Assembly (NCBI GenBank): GCA_964482055.1
Contig: CAYZVX010000002.1
Span: forward strand, 1 to 64,000
Length of the DNA: 64,000 nt
Origin: G020354085 sp964482055
GTDB taxonomy: Bacteria; Pseudomonadota; Gammaproteobacteria; Acidiferrobacterales; Sulfurifustaceae
Reading direction: 5' to 3'
Shown piece after piece: positions 1-8,689 of the stretch. Made by a program: the position numbers and the translations under genes. The notes beneath the pieces were generated by a model that was given only the letters and a program-made list of their open reading frames with translations, did no database searches and was not told where the DNA came from. The first letter of the stretch is position 1. Each line of letters opens with the position of its first letter.

Positions 1-6
1 TGGTGG

Positions 7-753
7 ATGACCGACGCCGAGCGCCTGGCGCTCACGGCGTTGCTCGCGGACCTGCGACCCGAATGCGCCATCGAGGTCGGCGTATATCTTGCCGGCAGTC
101 TGTCGGTTCTCGCCCGTTATTCGCAGAAGGTCTACGCGCTCGACATCGATCCGCAGTGCGAGGCGAAGTTTGCCGCGCAGTTCCCAAACGTTGAGTTCGT
201 CACGGGAGACGCCCGGGACACCCTCCCGCGCGTGTTGCAGGAAATCTCCGAACGGGGCGAATCCCTGTCCTTCGTCCTCATCGATGCGGATCACAGCCGC
301 GAGGGAGTCCGGCGCGACATCGAGAGTGTCTTGCGCTTCACGCCGACGCGGCCGCTTTATCTCCTCATGCACGACAGTTTCAATCCCGAGTGCCGCCGCG
401 GGATGAAGGAGGCCCGCTGGGCCGGCAACCCCCACGTGCACCTGGTCGAGCTCGACTTCGTGCCGGGCCGGTTCGTCACGGAAGAGGAACCCGGCAGTAG
501 CGGGGAGATGTGGTGTGGCTTCGCGCTCGCTGTCTTGTTACCCGAACGCCGCACGGGACCGCTCGTGATCCACGAGAACGAGTCGCGCTTGTTCGAAAGC
601 GCCCTGCGTCGATCCGTCTATCGAGGGGAGCGCTGGTGGAACCCGGCCCATGTCGGCCGGCAGATGCGCTACCGTGCCAAGGCGCTGCTCAAGGCGCGCG
701 CGCCCGCGCTCTACGAGGCGCTGCGCCAGCGCCTGCGCCCGGCACCGCGCTGA
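7..753 (+). CDS. Class I SAM-dependent methyltransferase (5' end may lie outside the window)
   Basis: A 248-residue protein with a Rossmann methyltransferase core. The AdoMet-binding stretch AIEVGVYLAGSLSVLA is near residue 22, the acidic loop YALDID about 20 residues later, and VLIDADHSREGVRRDI further on. This pattern fits the CmcI/Methyltransf_24 group, which often modifies sugars or small molecules in surface-polysaccharide loci. The frame is open to the window edge, so the real start may be upstream; the ATG at 7 is only the first one visible. It is followed 24 bp later by a glycosyltransferase on the same strand, which suggests a role in glycan decoration. Substrate is unknown. Confidence 0.7.
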   Translation: MTDAERLALTALLADLRPECAIEVGVYLAGSLSVLARYSQKVYALDIDPQCEAKFAAQFPNVEFVTGDARDTLPRVLQEISERGESLSFVLIDADHSREGVRRDIESVLRFTPTRPLYLLMHDSFNPECRRGMKEARWAGNPHVHLVELDFVPGRFVTEEEPGSSGEMWCGFALAVLLPERRTGPLVIHENESRLFESALRRSVYRGERWWNPAHVGRQMRYRAKALLKARAPALYEALRQRLRPAPR

Positions 754-777
754 GAACGGCTACCCCGCCAAGCCGCC

Positions 778-1986
778 ATGTCAGTCAAGACACTCATCCG
801 GGCTGCCACGCGTACGCTCGGCATCGAGGTCAAACGCTATCGTTCCGATTTCCCGGGCGGCTGCGTGTCGCTGCCGGCAATCGGCACGCCGCGCAAGGGC
901 AACGTATTGCTTGCCTATATCCTTGAACCCTTTCTACGGCAACCCGGCGAGGCGGTTTCGAGCGCACACACGCACCACATCGAGTCATTGCTGATGGCTA
1001 AAGCCTGGCAAGATCTCGGTTACACAGTCGACGTGATCGACTACCGCAACGGCGAGTTCGCGCCGCGCAGCCGCTACGATTTTTTCGTGTCGGCGCGGAC
1101 CAACCTCGAGCCCATCGCCGCGCGCTTGAATCCCGACTGCGTCAAGATCGCCCACCTCGACACTTCGCACTTCGCCTTCAACAACCATGCCACACACGGC
1201 CGGCTGCTCGCCTTGCAGGAGCGCCGCGGTGTCTCGGTACCCGGGAGCATGCGTCTGGTGGAAGCCAACCGCGCAATGGAATGCGCCGATTATGGTGTCG
1301 TGCTCGGCAACGACGTTACGGCCGCGACCTATCGGTACGCCAACAAGCCACTGTTCCTGCTGAACGTCCCATCGGCAGTGGAGTTCCCCCGCCCCGACAC
1401 CAAGGACTTCATTGCCTGCCGCAACAGCTTCCTCTGGTTCGGCAGTGGCGGCATGGTGCACAAGGGGCTTGATGTAACGCTCGAGGCCTTCGCGGCAATG
1501 CCCGACATGCGCCTGACGATCTGCGGGCCGATATCGGCCGAGCCGGAGTTCGAGCGCCTGTATCGCCGCGAGCTATGCGAAACTGCCAACATCCGCACCG
1601 TCGGCTGGGTCGATGTCGCCGGCCCGGAGTTCTCCCGCGTACTGGCAGCGTGCGTCGGGGTAGTTTATCCGTCCTGCGCAGAGGGCCAGGCCGGTTCGGT
1701 GGTAACCTGCATGCGCGCTGGTCTGCTTCCAGTCGTCAGCAAGGAGACCGGCCTCGACGTGGGCGATTTCGGGTGGACCGTTAAGGACACTTCAGTCGAT
1801 GAGATCTGCCGGACGATCCGGCTCATCGCGGGACTCGATCCCGCTGAGCTCGCCACCCGTGCACGCCGCGCCTGGGACTACGCTGCCGCGCATCACAGCC
1901 ACGAAGGCTACCTTCGTGATTACCGGCGCGTGATCGAACAAATCACCGGCCACGCACACGACCAAAACGAGGCGACAACAAGCTGA
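778..1986 (+). CDS. Glycosyltransferase, GT-B type (group 1/GT4-like)
   Basis: A 402-residue protein. The C-terminal half has the typical GT4 features: WFGSGGMVHKGLDVTLEAF before the nucleotide-sugar domain, LTICGP, then YPSCAEGQAGSVVTCMRAGL, the position of the family's EX7E motif. It should add a sugar to a lipid-linked or polymer acceptor at the cytoplasmic face of the inner membrane. It sits directly after a methyltransferase and converges with the large polysaccharide operon on the other strand. Donor and acceptor cannot be read from the sequence. Confidence 0.75.
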   Translation: MSVKTLIRAATRTLGIEVKRYRSDFPGGCVSLPAIGTPRKGNVLLAYILEPFLRQPGEAVSSAHTHHIESLLMAKAWQDLGYTVDVIDYRNGEFAPRSRYDFFVSARTNLEPIAARLNPDCVKIAHLDTSHFAFNNHATHGRLLALQERRGVSVPGSMRLVEANRAMECADYGVVLGNDVTAATYRYANKPLFLLNVPSAVEFPRPDTKDFIACRNSFLWFGSGGMVHKGLDVTLEAFAAMPDMRLTICGPISAEPEFERLYRRELCETANIRTVGWVDVAGPEFSRVLAACVGVVYPSCAEGQAGSVVTCMRAGLLPVVSKETGLDVGDFGWTVKDTSVDEICRTIRLIAGLDPAELATRARRAWDYAAAHHSHEGYLRDYRRVIEQITGHAHDQNEATTS

Positions 1987-2195
1987 ATGCGGCCGCACTA
2001 GCGGGCTGCAACGAGTTGACGCGGGCTGAAACAACGCCGGTCCGGCTGCGCGCTTTCATCATACGGAGCTCGCGTCGTGCCGACCCGAAGCGCGAGGATT
2101 ACCGCTGATCTAAATCAGCACTTAACTTGGCTGTCCCGAAGCGCCCTGCATCACGCTGCGGCTTCATGGCACATGCGGCAATCCCGAATGGGCAT

Positions 2196-3116
2196 TCAGG
2201 CAAGCCGCTCGCGATACCAGTCGACCGTGCGGCCAAGCCCTTCGCGCAGCCCGGTCTTGGCTCGCCAACCAATGTGGCGAAGGCTCGCAGCCACATCCGC
2301 CGCCCGCACCTGTTCCATGGGCCGGTCCGCAAGCGAGCCGAAACTCGGCTTGGTGTCAGGGCGAATGATTTCATACAACTGCTCGACCACCCCGCGCACG
2401 CTCACGAGCTCCCCGGTCCCCACCTCGATTGTCTTGCCCTCCGCGCCCTCGGCCAGTGCCGCCGCGAGATACGCCTCGACTACGTCGTCGACGTAGACCC
2501 AATCGACTTGCCGCACGCCGCTCGAAAGCTGCGGCGTCTCGCCTTTCAGGAGCGACAGCGTGACATAGGGGATCAGCTTCCTGACGTCCTGCTGGCCCGG
2601 GCCATAGACCATGAACACGCGCAGCATGACCACCGGCGTCTGATAAAGCGCATGGAACATCCGCCCGTAGGCGCTAGCGGCGTACTTGGCCGCCGCATAG
2701 GGGGAGCTCGGCACGGGCCAAGCGGGACCGGGATCGGGCTCTTCCATTGAGCCCGTCAGCACCACGCGCCCGCAGCCCAGCTCGGTCGCGGCGGTGAGCA
2801 AATTGACCGTGGTCGTGAGGTTGCCGTGGAACGTCGGCAGCACCAGCTCGAGGAATCGCGACCCGGCCACGTGGCTGGCGAGATGGAAGACCAACTCGGG
2901 ACGGACCTCGGCCAGGAGCGCGCGCACGGCGCCGGCGTCCTCCAATGCGCAACGGTGCCACGCGACACCATCGCCCGCCGGCGCGCGCTCCGTGCGCGAC
3001 ACGCCATGCACAACCGCCCCGGTCTCCACCAGGCGCCGGCAAAGCACCGTGCCGATGAAGCCGCTCGCTCCCGTGACCAGAGCCGTGCGGCCGGCGAGCT
3101 TCTGAACATTCGTCAT
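2196..3116 (-). CDS. NAD(P)-dependent epimerase/reductase, extended SDR family (nucleotide-sugar)
   Basis: About 306 residues from the ATG at 3116. An upstream ATG at 3137 and a longer frame to 3212 exist, but the extra residues are Arg-rich and do not resemble the family. It has the cofactor motif GASGFIG near the N-terminus, HLAS, and the catalytic YAAAK within SPYAAAKYAASAYG. QVDWVYVDDVVEAYLAA matches the C-terminal part of the family. As the last gene of the - strand sugar cluster it is a good candidate for the 4-keto reductase that finishes the branched deoxysugar. It could instead be an epimerase. Confidence 0.75.
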   Translation of the reverse strand: MTNVQKLAGRTALVTGASGFIGTVLCRRLVETGAVVHGVSRTERAPAGDGVAWHRCALEDAGAVRALLAEVRPELVFHLASHVAGSRFLELVLPTFHGNLTTTVNLLTAATELGCGRVVLTGSMEEPDPGPAWPVPSSPYAAAKYAASAYGRMFHALYQTPVVMLRVFMVYGPGQQDVRKLIPYVTLSLLKGETPQLSSGVRQVDWVYVDDVVEAYLAAALAEGAEGKTIEVGTGELVSVRGVVEQLYEIIRPDTKPSFGSLADRPMEQVRAADVAASLRHIGWRAKTGLREGLGRTVDWYRERLA

Positions 3117-3168
3117 CGATTCGGCTTCCGTCACCATCGTTCGGGATCGCGCACGCCTGCGTCTGCGC

Positions 3169-4512
3169 CTACGGTGCTTGCCCGGGTGCCGTGGCCTCTG
3201 TGAGCAGGCCATGCCGTTGCAGCAATCGCGCTACGGTCAGCACGTCTTGGAACCGAATACCGGACCGCTCTGCAATGTCCAGCAGCGAATGGGCGCCATC
3301 GGAGAGATTCAAGACCCACAACATGGCGAGCTGGCGACGCGCCGCCTCGCTGTCGCCCCCGATCGCCGCATAGAGACCGCGCTTGCCGAGCTGCGGCTCA
3401 CAGTTCGGATTGAGGTTGACGTAGGTCCGGTTGCCCTCCAGCACCTCGATCACCTCGATGTAGCGCGCCAGCGATTCCGCAAGGTTCTCGGGGCGCACGA
3501 ACTCGAGGTTGTCCGCCGAGGTGTGGTATTCGGGAAAGGTCCCATGCGGCGAGCGCATCAGGCAGCCGACCGGCAGATCGAATCCCGGCGAGCAGTACTG
3601 GCGCTCATCGTAGCCGTAGGGGAAGAAGTCCTGCAGCACATAGGGCCGCCCGCTGTGCTTGAGCACATGCGCCACCGCGCGGTCGATTTCGGCATCGCCG
3701 CGGCGGCTTCTCTTGTAGGTGAAGGGACCGCTGTCACCCACGCAGGTCACCACCAGGCCGTGCCGTATCCGTCTGACTCCGTCTGCGTTTCTCGCCAGCC
3801 ACGTGATCGATCCGATCGTGCCCGGGATGAACAGGAACCGATAGGAGTAGCGGCGCTGCGGGAGGCTGGCGAGATGCCGGGCCAGGAATACCGCAAGGCT
3901 GATACCCGCCAGGTTGTCGTTGCATAGCGAGGGGTGGCACACGTGACAGGAGATCAGCACCTCTTGATCGGTCTCGCCGCGCAAGTAGTGCTCGGCGTAG
4001 GTGAGGCTGCCGTCGGCCAGGGTCGCGTCGATGCAGACCTCGTATTCCTCGTCGGTCAGCGATTCGAGCTGCCGGTGGCTCACACAGAACGCCCAAGTTT
4101 CGTTGTAGTAGGACGTGCGGTACGGAATCCAGTCGGGGTGCTCCGGCAGGCTGTAGAGATGGCCGCGCAACTCGCTCAAGGGCACGCGCCGGTGCACGGG
4201 CACGCTGTAGCTCACCACATGCAGGTTGGACTTGCGGAAGTCCACTATCCGCTCGCCCTGCGCGTTCTTGATCCAGGCGTCCCGGATGTTCCATTCGCGC
4301 GGCACGGTCCAATCGAAGACCTGGGTGCCCGACGGAACCTCGCTCACTTCCAAGTCCACGTGCCGGCCGATGATGTCGAGCGTCTGGCGCACCCCGTCGC
4401 CGGTGATGCTGCGGCAGATGGGGTAGAGTTCTGCCATCAATCGATGCATCGCCGCGCCGGCGCCAATGGGGACCGAGGCGCCGGCGGTTCGCTCGCCTGT
4501 AATGTCGTTCAT
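3169..4512 (-). CDS. Zinc-aminopeptidase-like protein with C-terminal winged helix (DUF2172/DUF4910 type)
   Basis: A 447-residue protein from the ATG at 4512, which overlaps the stop of the epimerase gene by 4 bp. An M28-like metal site is suggested by SCHVCHPSLCNDNLAG, by GDSGPFTYKRSRRGD, and by EYHTSADN near the end of the catalytic domain. The last 80 residues (AMLWVLNLSDGAHSLLDIAE onward) look like a winged-helix domain. Relatives recur in polysaccharide and nucleotide-sugar clusters, but to my knowledge without an assigned reaction. Its place between epimerase and reductase genes argues for a sugar-modification role rather than general proteolysis; that is inference. Confidence 0.7.
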   Translation of the reverse strand: MNDITGERTAGASVPIGAGAAMHRLMAELYPICRSITGDGVRQTLDIIGRHVDLEVSEVPSGTQVFDWTVPREWNIRDAWIKNAQGERIVDFRKSNLHVVSYSVPVHRRVPLSELRGHLYSLPEHPDWIPYRTSYYNETWAFCVSHRQLESLTDEEYEVCIDATLADGSLTYAEHYLRGETDQEVLISCHVCHPSLCNDNLAGISLAVFLARHLASLPQRRYSYRFLFIPGTIGSITWLARNADGVRRIRHGLVVTCVGDSGPFTYKRSRRGDAEIDRAVAHVLKHSGRPYVLQDFFPYGYDERQYCSPGFDLPVGCLMRSPHGTFPEYHTSADNLEFVRPENLAESLARYIEVIEVLEGNRTYVNLNPNCEPQLGKRGLYAAIGGDSEAARRQLAMLWVLNLSDGAHSLLDIAERSGIRFQDVLTVARLLQRHGLLTEATAPGQAP

Positions 4513-5039
4513 GCGACGAAATCCGGGTAGCTGCGATCGCGCTCCGAGATCACGATGACCTCCCCCGGCCATTGGATGCCGAAGGCCGGGTCGTTCCAGC
4601 GCACCCCGCGGGCATGCTCGGGAGAGAAAAATTCCGACATCTGGTAGAGCACCTCGGTATCGTCGCGAAGCGTCAGGAAACCATGCGCGAAGCCCGGCGG
4701 AATATACAGCGCGTGGCGGTTGTCGGCCGAGAGCTCGACACCCCGCCACTGCCTGAAGGTCGGCGAGTCCGGCCGCAGGTCGAGCGCCACATCGTAGATC
4801 GCGCCGGCCGTGCAGCGCACGAGCTTGGCTTCGGCCGACGGCGCGGTCTGGTAGTGCATGCCCCGCAACGTGCCACGCCGCCGGTTGTAGGAAATGCTGC
4901 ACTGCACGAGGTTGGGGTCGAGCCCGGCGGCTTCGAACTCCCGGCGGCACCAGGTGCGGGCGAAGAATCCCCGTTCGTCGTGCATGCGCTCGGGCGCCAC
5001 CAGCCACACGCCGGGTAGCCCGACCTCGGAGAACTTCAT
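4509..5039 (-). CDS. dTDP-4-dehydrorhamnose 3,5-epimerase-like protein (RmlC family)
   Basis: A 176-residue cupin of normal family length. It has HDERGFFARTW, GTLRGMHYQ with the catalytic His at residue 62, YIPPGFAHGF, and SERD with the partner Asp near 168. The start ATG at 5039 overlaps the stop of the upstream methyltransferase gene by 4 bp. In typical RmlC proteins a Tyr-Tyr pair precedes SP; one Tyr is the general acid. Here the pair is Phe-Phe (residues 137-138). The substrate is probably a CDP-4-keto-6-deoxysugar because rfbF/rfbG lie upstream, and the enzyme may act at C3 only. Confidence 0.85.
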   Translation of the reverse strand: MKFSEVGLPGVWLVAPERMHDERGFFARTWCRREFEAAGLDPNLVQCSISYNRRRGTLRGMHYQTAPSAEAKLVRCTAGAIYDVALDLRPDSPTFRQWRGVELSADNRHALYIPPGFAHGFLTLRDDTEVLYQMSEFFSPEHARGVRWNDPAFGIQWPGEVIVISERDRSYPDFVA

Positions 5040-6301
5040 CCGAACACCCTGACCTCGGGGATCGGCACGACGAACTTCCCGCCCCACTCGCGGATATGCG
5101 CCATCTGCTGCACGATTTCCTCCTTGAGATTCCACGGCAGGATGAACAGGAAGTCCGGCCGGGTCTCGCGTATCCGCTCCGGCGCGTAAACCGGAATGCG
5201 CGTGCCGGGCAGCAGATGTCCCTGTTTGTGCGGGCTGCGATCCACCGTGTAGTCGATCATGTCGGTACGGATGCCGCAGTAGTTGAGCAGCGTGTTGCCC
5301 TTGGCCGGGGCACCGTACCCCACGATGCTCTTGCCCTGACGCTTGGCGTCGATCAGGAACGCCAGAATGTTGCGCTTGGTCGCCCTTACCCGCTCGGCGA
5401 ACAACTGGTACAGATCCAGCCGGGTGTAGCCAAGCTTCTGTTCGCGCTCCCGCAGGCACGCGACGTTATCCGAGATCGGGCGGTCCGTGTCCTCGGCGTG
5501 GCGCGCGTAGATGCGCAGCGACCCGCCATGGGTCGGGAGCTCCTCGACATCGAACAACGTCAAGCCGTGCCGCGCGAAAATCTTCTCCGCGGTGATAAAG
5601 GAAAAGTATGAGAAGTGCTCGTGGTAAATGGTGTCAAACTGGCAGTGATCGACGAGCTGCTGCAGGTGCGGAAACTCGACGGTAATTATTCCCCGTGGTT
5701 TCAAGACGATCTTCATGCCGGCGACGAAGTCGTTCACGTCCGGCACGTGCGCGAGTACGTTGTTACCAAGCAGCAAATCCGCCCGCTGGCCGTTTTGGAC
5801 CATCGCTTGCGCGGCCTTGACGCCAAAGAACTCGACGAGCGTCGGGATGCCCTTGTCCTGCGCAACCTTGGCCACGTTGGCGGCCGGCTCCACCCCGAGC
5901 ACCGGCACGCCTGCCTGCTTGAAATACTGAAGCAGATATCCGTCGTTACTCGCCAGCTCAATGACCAACGAGCCACTTCCGAACCCGAATCGACCGATCA
6001 TTTTCTCGGTGTAGGCCCGCGCGTGCGCTAGCCAGGAATCGGAGAACGACGAAAAGTAGGCGTAGTCGCTGAAGATATGCTCGGAAGTCTCATACATCTG
6101 CAACTGCACCAGCCAGCAGCCGGTGCATACGTACGCGTGCAGGGGGTAAAACGGCTCCATCGCGTTGGCCTTCGCTAGCGGAACGTAGGAATTGGCCAGC
6201 GGCGACATGCCGAGATCGGCGAAGCTGTGCTCGAGCGCGGTGCCGCAAAAGCGGCACGCCGGGGACGAAATGTCAGTGGATGGCATGGGGATACCGGTCA
6301 T
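5036..6301 (-). CDS. Nucleotide-sugar C-methyltransferase (TylCIII/NovU-like)
   Basis: A 421-residue, three-part protein. An N-terminal zinc-binding region carries CRFCG and CTGCW. A SAM-binding core follows with ELASNDGYLLQYF. The C-terminal domain has VGYGAPAKGNTLLNYCG, typical of Methyltransf_14. This architecture is that of sugar C-methyltransferases that place a branching methyl, usually at C3 of a 4-keto-6-deoxysugar. An internal Met six codons in (6286) is an alternative start. It is translationally coupled to the epimerase gene that follows. Confidence 0.85.
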   Translation of the reverse strand: MTGIPMPSTDISSPACRFCGTALEHSFADLGMSPLANSYVPLAKANAMEPFYPLHAYVCTGCWLVQLQMYETSEHIFSDYAYFSSFSDSWLAHARAYTEKMIGRFGFGSGSLVIELASNDGYLLQYFKQAGVPVLGVEPAANVAKVAQDKGIPTLVEFFGVKAAQAMVQNGQRADLLLGNNVLAHVPDVNDFVAGMKIVLKPRGIITVEFPHLQQLVDHCQFDTIYHEHFSYFSFITAEKIFARHGLTLFDVEELPTHGGSLRIYARHAEDTDRPISDNVACLREREQKLGYTRLDLYQLFAERVRATKRNILAFLIDAKRQGKSIVGYGAPAKGNTLLNYCGIRTDMIDYTVDRSPHKQGHLLPGTRIPVYAPERIRETRPDFLFILPWNLKEEIVQQMAHIREWGGKFVVPIPEVRVFG

Positions 6302-6331
6302 TGGTCTACAAGGGTCCAGCTTTGGGTGAGC

Positions 6332-7165
6332 TCACTTGACGACCCGGCGTATTGCCGCGAAGGGCTGTCTCACCACGCCAATGAGGCGACGAGCAACGCT
6401 GCGGCGCAAGTCGGCCGCAGATGTCGAATCGATCTTGATGAAGTTCAGTGGAAAGCCGTGCCCGGCTCTCGCCTGTTGTTTCGCGGGTGCAGTGTCCTTC
6501 ATGAAGCACTCGTGCGTGAACCAGGTATAGTCGTCAAAAGGCCAGGTCCAGCAGCCGCTCTCTCGATACAGCTGCTCGATTCGTCTCGCCAGCTCGGGAT
6601 TGGTTTCCAGGGTCTGGTAGTCGGACGTAAAACCGTGAATGTGCTCGAGCATCAATGGATAGGAGCGGCTGCTGCAATAATTCGAGAACAGAACCTCGAA
6701 CCCTAGGCTCGACTTCAGGCGGCTCACGGCCCGATACACCTGCACATGCTCCTCGTGACCGTACTCGCCCCAGGGATTGTGCGTAAATACACGGGTGCAA
6801 CCCTGCAATCGACGACCAAGCTCATCGAGCAGCCGGTCGAAATTGTCGCGGTATCTCCGCCCGTCAAAACCGGGCAAAACTCCCGCGCGGCGCTGCACCT
6901 CAAGGCCGTAATCGTTTGATACCGGCGCGGACCAGTGCGCCCCATTGAAGACCTCGGACTCCGTGAGCCCGATGAATTCTGCGTTCGCGAGCGGAAACCG
7001 TTGGCTCACCCGCCGCCGCCCCTGCGTCCAGTCCTGGCGTGACGGAACATCGAGAAAACAGATCAGGATGCGATCGACCTTGTCGATGATCGAACTGAAC
7101 CACAGGATCTCGTCATCCGGGTGTGCCACCACCAGCGCAGTTTTTTCATTGTTCACGCTCCCCAT
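6332..7165 (-). CDS. PIG-L/LmbE-family deacetylase
   Basis: About 277 residues from the ATG at 7165. The longer open frame to 7360 has no family similarity. The zinc motif AHPDDE lies right after the start (LVVAHPDDEILW), and THNPWGEYGHEEH supplies the second metal-binding His region. PIG-L enzymes remove N-acetyl groups from sugar or lipid-linked amino sugars. It sits 30 bp before the C-methyltransferase gene and after the ABC exporter, so a monosaccharide or glycan precursor in this pathway is the likely substrate. Confidence 0.75.
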   Translation of the reverse strand: MGSVNNEKTALVVAHPDDEILWFSSIIDKVDRILICFLDVPSRQDWTQGRRRVSQRFPLANAEFIGLTESEVFNGAHWSAPVSNDYGLEVQRRAGVLPGFDGRRYRDNFDRLLDELGRRLQGCTRVFTHNPWGEYGHEEHVQVYRAVSRLKSSLGFEVLFSNYCSSRSYPLMLEHIHGFTSDYQTLETNPELARRIEQLYRESGCWTWPFDDYTWFTHECFMKDTAPAKQQARAGHGFPLNFIKIDSTSAADLRRSVARRLIGVVRQPFAAIRRVVK

Positions 7166-7296
7166 GCTTATCTCGTCCAGCTCAACCTGGCCTAGGTCGT
7201 CGCCCCAACCCCGCGGTCTGCCCGCTGCCGAGGCTCCGGTCAGTTCAACTTGAACGGCAGTTTGTGATCGATGCTCACGTTCGTCACGCGCACCAC

Positions 7297-8655
7297 CTAC
7301 GGAGCAGCGCTTTTGTGAGCGGCGATTTGTGCGGCGCCGTCGCGACGTTCCGTCGTCCACTCAAGCAGTGGACGCACAACACCCGGCATGTCGCCGCCCC
7401 AGTCCCCCCGCGCTGTACCCTCCCCCATGTTGTCGCGCACACTGAAGGCGATGACTTGTGGTTCGTCAAACTGAACGGTGTCCGGACTGCGTGTAATTAT
7501 CGTTGCCGTAACGAACAGCATTCCCGCCGTCAGAAAGTTTCCGGGTATCCACGCCGTGGCGGCATAGCGCCCGACCGGATACGGACGGTGGTGCCATTCG
7601 GGATCCTGATCCAGGGCCGGGAATACCATGGTTCCCTCTTCGTTATAGAAATAGTAGTGGGGCAGCAATTGGTACCCTGCTTGGAGCACGTCGAATACCA
7701 TTTCTATGCCGACCGGCTCGCGAATATCGACTGATCTGACGGTACGCCCGCTACGATCGACAGCTCTGATTGACCGCAGCCGCGCAACATCCCGGCCTGG
7801 CGCCGTTCCCGCATCCGGCCACTCGCGGCTACAGGGTGTACCGACATCACTGTTGAGATAGCGACCAATTACGTCATGTGCCGGACCATCCATGGCTACC
7901 TTGCCGGCGCTCAGCAGGATCGCGCGGCTGCAAAGCGCGGCGATGGCGGGCATGTTATGCGACACGAACAGCACGGTCCGGCCAGTCTTGCTCACGTCCT
8001 GCATCTTGTTGATGCATTTGCGCTGAAAAGCCGCGTCGCCGACCGCCAATACTTCGTCGACGATAAGGATCTCGGGCTCGAGGTGCGCGGCGACCGCGAA
8101 CGCCAGGCGCACCGCCATGCCGCTCGAGTAGCGCTTGACTGGCGTATCGAGAAAACGCTCCACCCCGGAGAACTCGACGATGGCGTCGAACTTGCGGTCG
8201 ACCTCGGCCTTGGTCATGCCGAGGATGGTGCCGTTGAGATAGATGTTCTCGCGTCCGGTCAGCTCCTGATGAAATCCGGTTCCCACTTCCAACAGGCTCG
8301 ACACCCGGCCACGGATCTCCGCGCATCCACGCGTTGGCGGCGTGATACGCGTCAACACCTTCAGGAGGGTCGACTTTCCCGCGCCATTGCGGCCAATGAT
8401 GCCAACGACTTCCCCCTGCTTCACCTCGAACGATACATCGCGCAGCGCCCAGAGGATGTCCCGGTTGTTTTCGCCGTTGGACTCCGCGACGTCATCGAAG
8501 CGGTACAGCGAGCGGTACTTGCGGTAGTTGGCGAATGGGCTGCGCAGGAAGTCGATCAGCATCCCTCCGAAGCTGTCGTGGGTCTGTTCCTTAAGCCCGA
8601 TGCGGTAGACCTTGCTCAGTCCCTCGGCGCGAATCGCAATATCGGCTTGGCTCAT
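7297..8655 (-). CDS. wzt: Polysaccharide ABC exporter, ATP-binding subunit with C-terminal carbohydrate-binding domain (Wzt-like)
   Basis: A 452-residue ABC ATPase. Walker A is GRNGAGKST, the signature region is RYSSGM, and Walker B is ILIVDEVLAVGD, in the order typical of the KpsT/Wzt subfamily. About 190 residues after the ATPase domain match the size of Wzt C-terminal domains, which recognise the modified end of the glycan. The permease gene lies 34 bp upstream. It should export a lipid-linked O-antigen-like or capsular polymer across the inner membrane. Confidence 0.85.
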   Translation of the reverse strand: MSQADIAIRAEGLSKVYRIGLKEQTHDSFGGMLIDFLRSPFANYRKYRSLYRFDDVAESNGENNRDILWALRDVSFEVKQGEVVGIIGRNGAGKSTLLKVLTRITPPTRGCAEIRGRVSSLLEVGTGFHQELTGRENIYLNGTILGMTKAEVDRKFDAIVEFSGVERFLDTPVKRYSSGMAVRLAFAVAAHLEPEILIVDEVLAVGDAAFQRKCINKMQDVSKTGRTVLFVSHNMPAIAALCSRAILLSAGKVAMDGPAHDVIGRYLNSDVGTPCSREWPDAGTAPGRDVARLRSIRAVDRSGRTVRSVDIREPVGIEMVFDVLQAGYQLLPHYYFYNEEGTMVFPALDQDPEWHHRPYPVGRYAATAWIPGNFLTAGMLFVTATIITRSPDTVQFDEPQVIAFSVRDNMGEGTARGDWGGDMPGVVRPLLEWTTERRDGAAQIAAHKSAAP

Positions 8656-8689
8656 TGTTCGTATTTTCCGTGCTGACTGGCGTGGCCGT

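Noticed and set aside
3169..5007. A 612-residue frame that would fuse the epimerase and aminopeptidase regions
   Set aside because: The part before 4512 is out of frame with the epimerase gene and has no family sequence. The normal start at 4512 with a 4-bp overlap explains the data.
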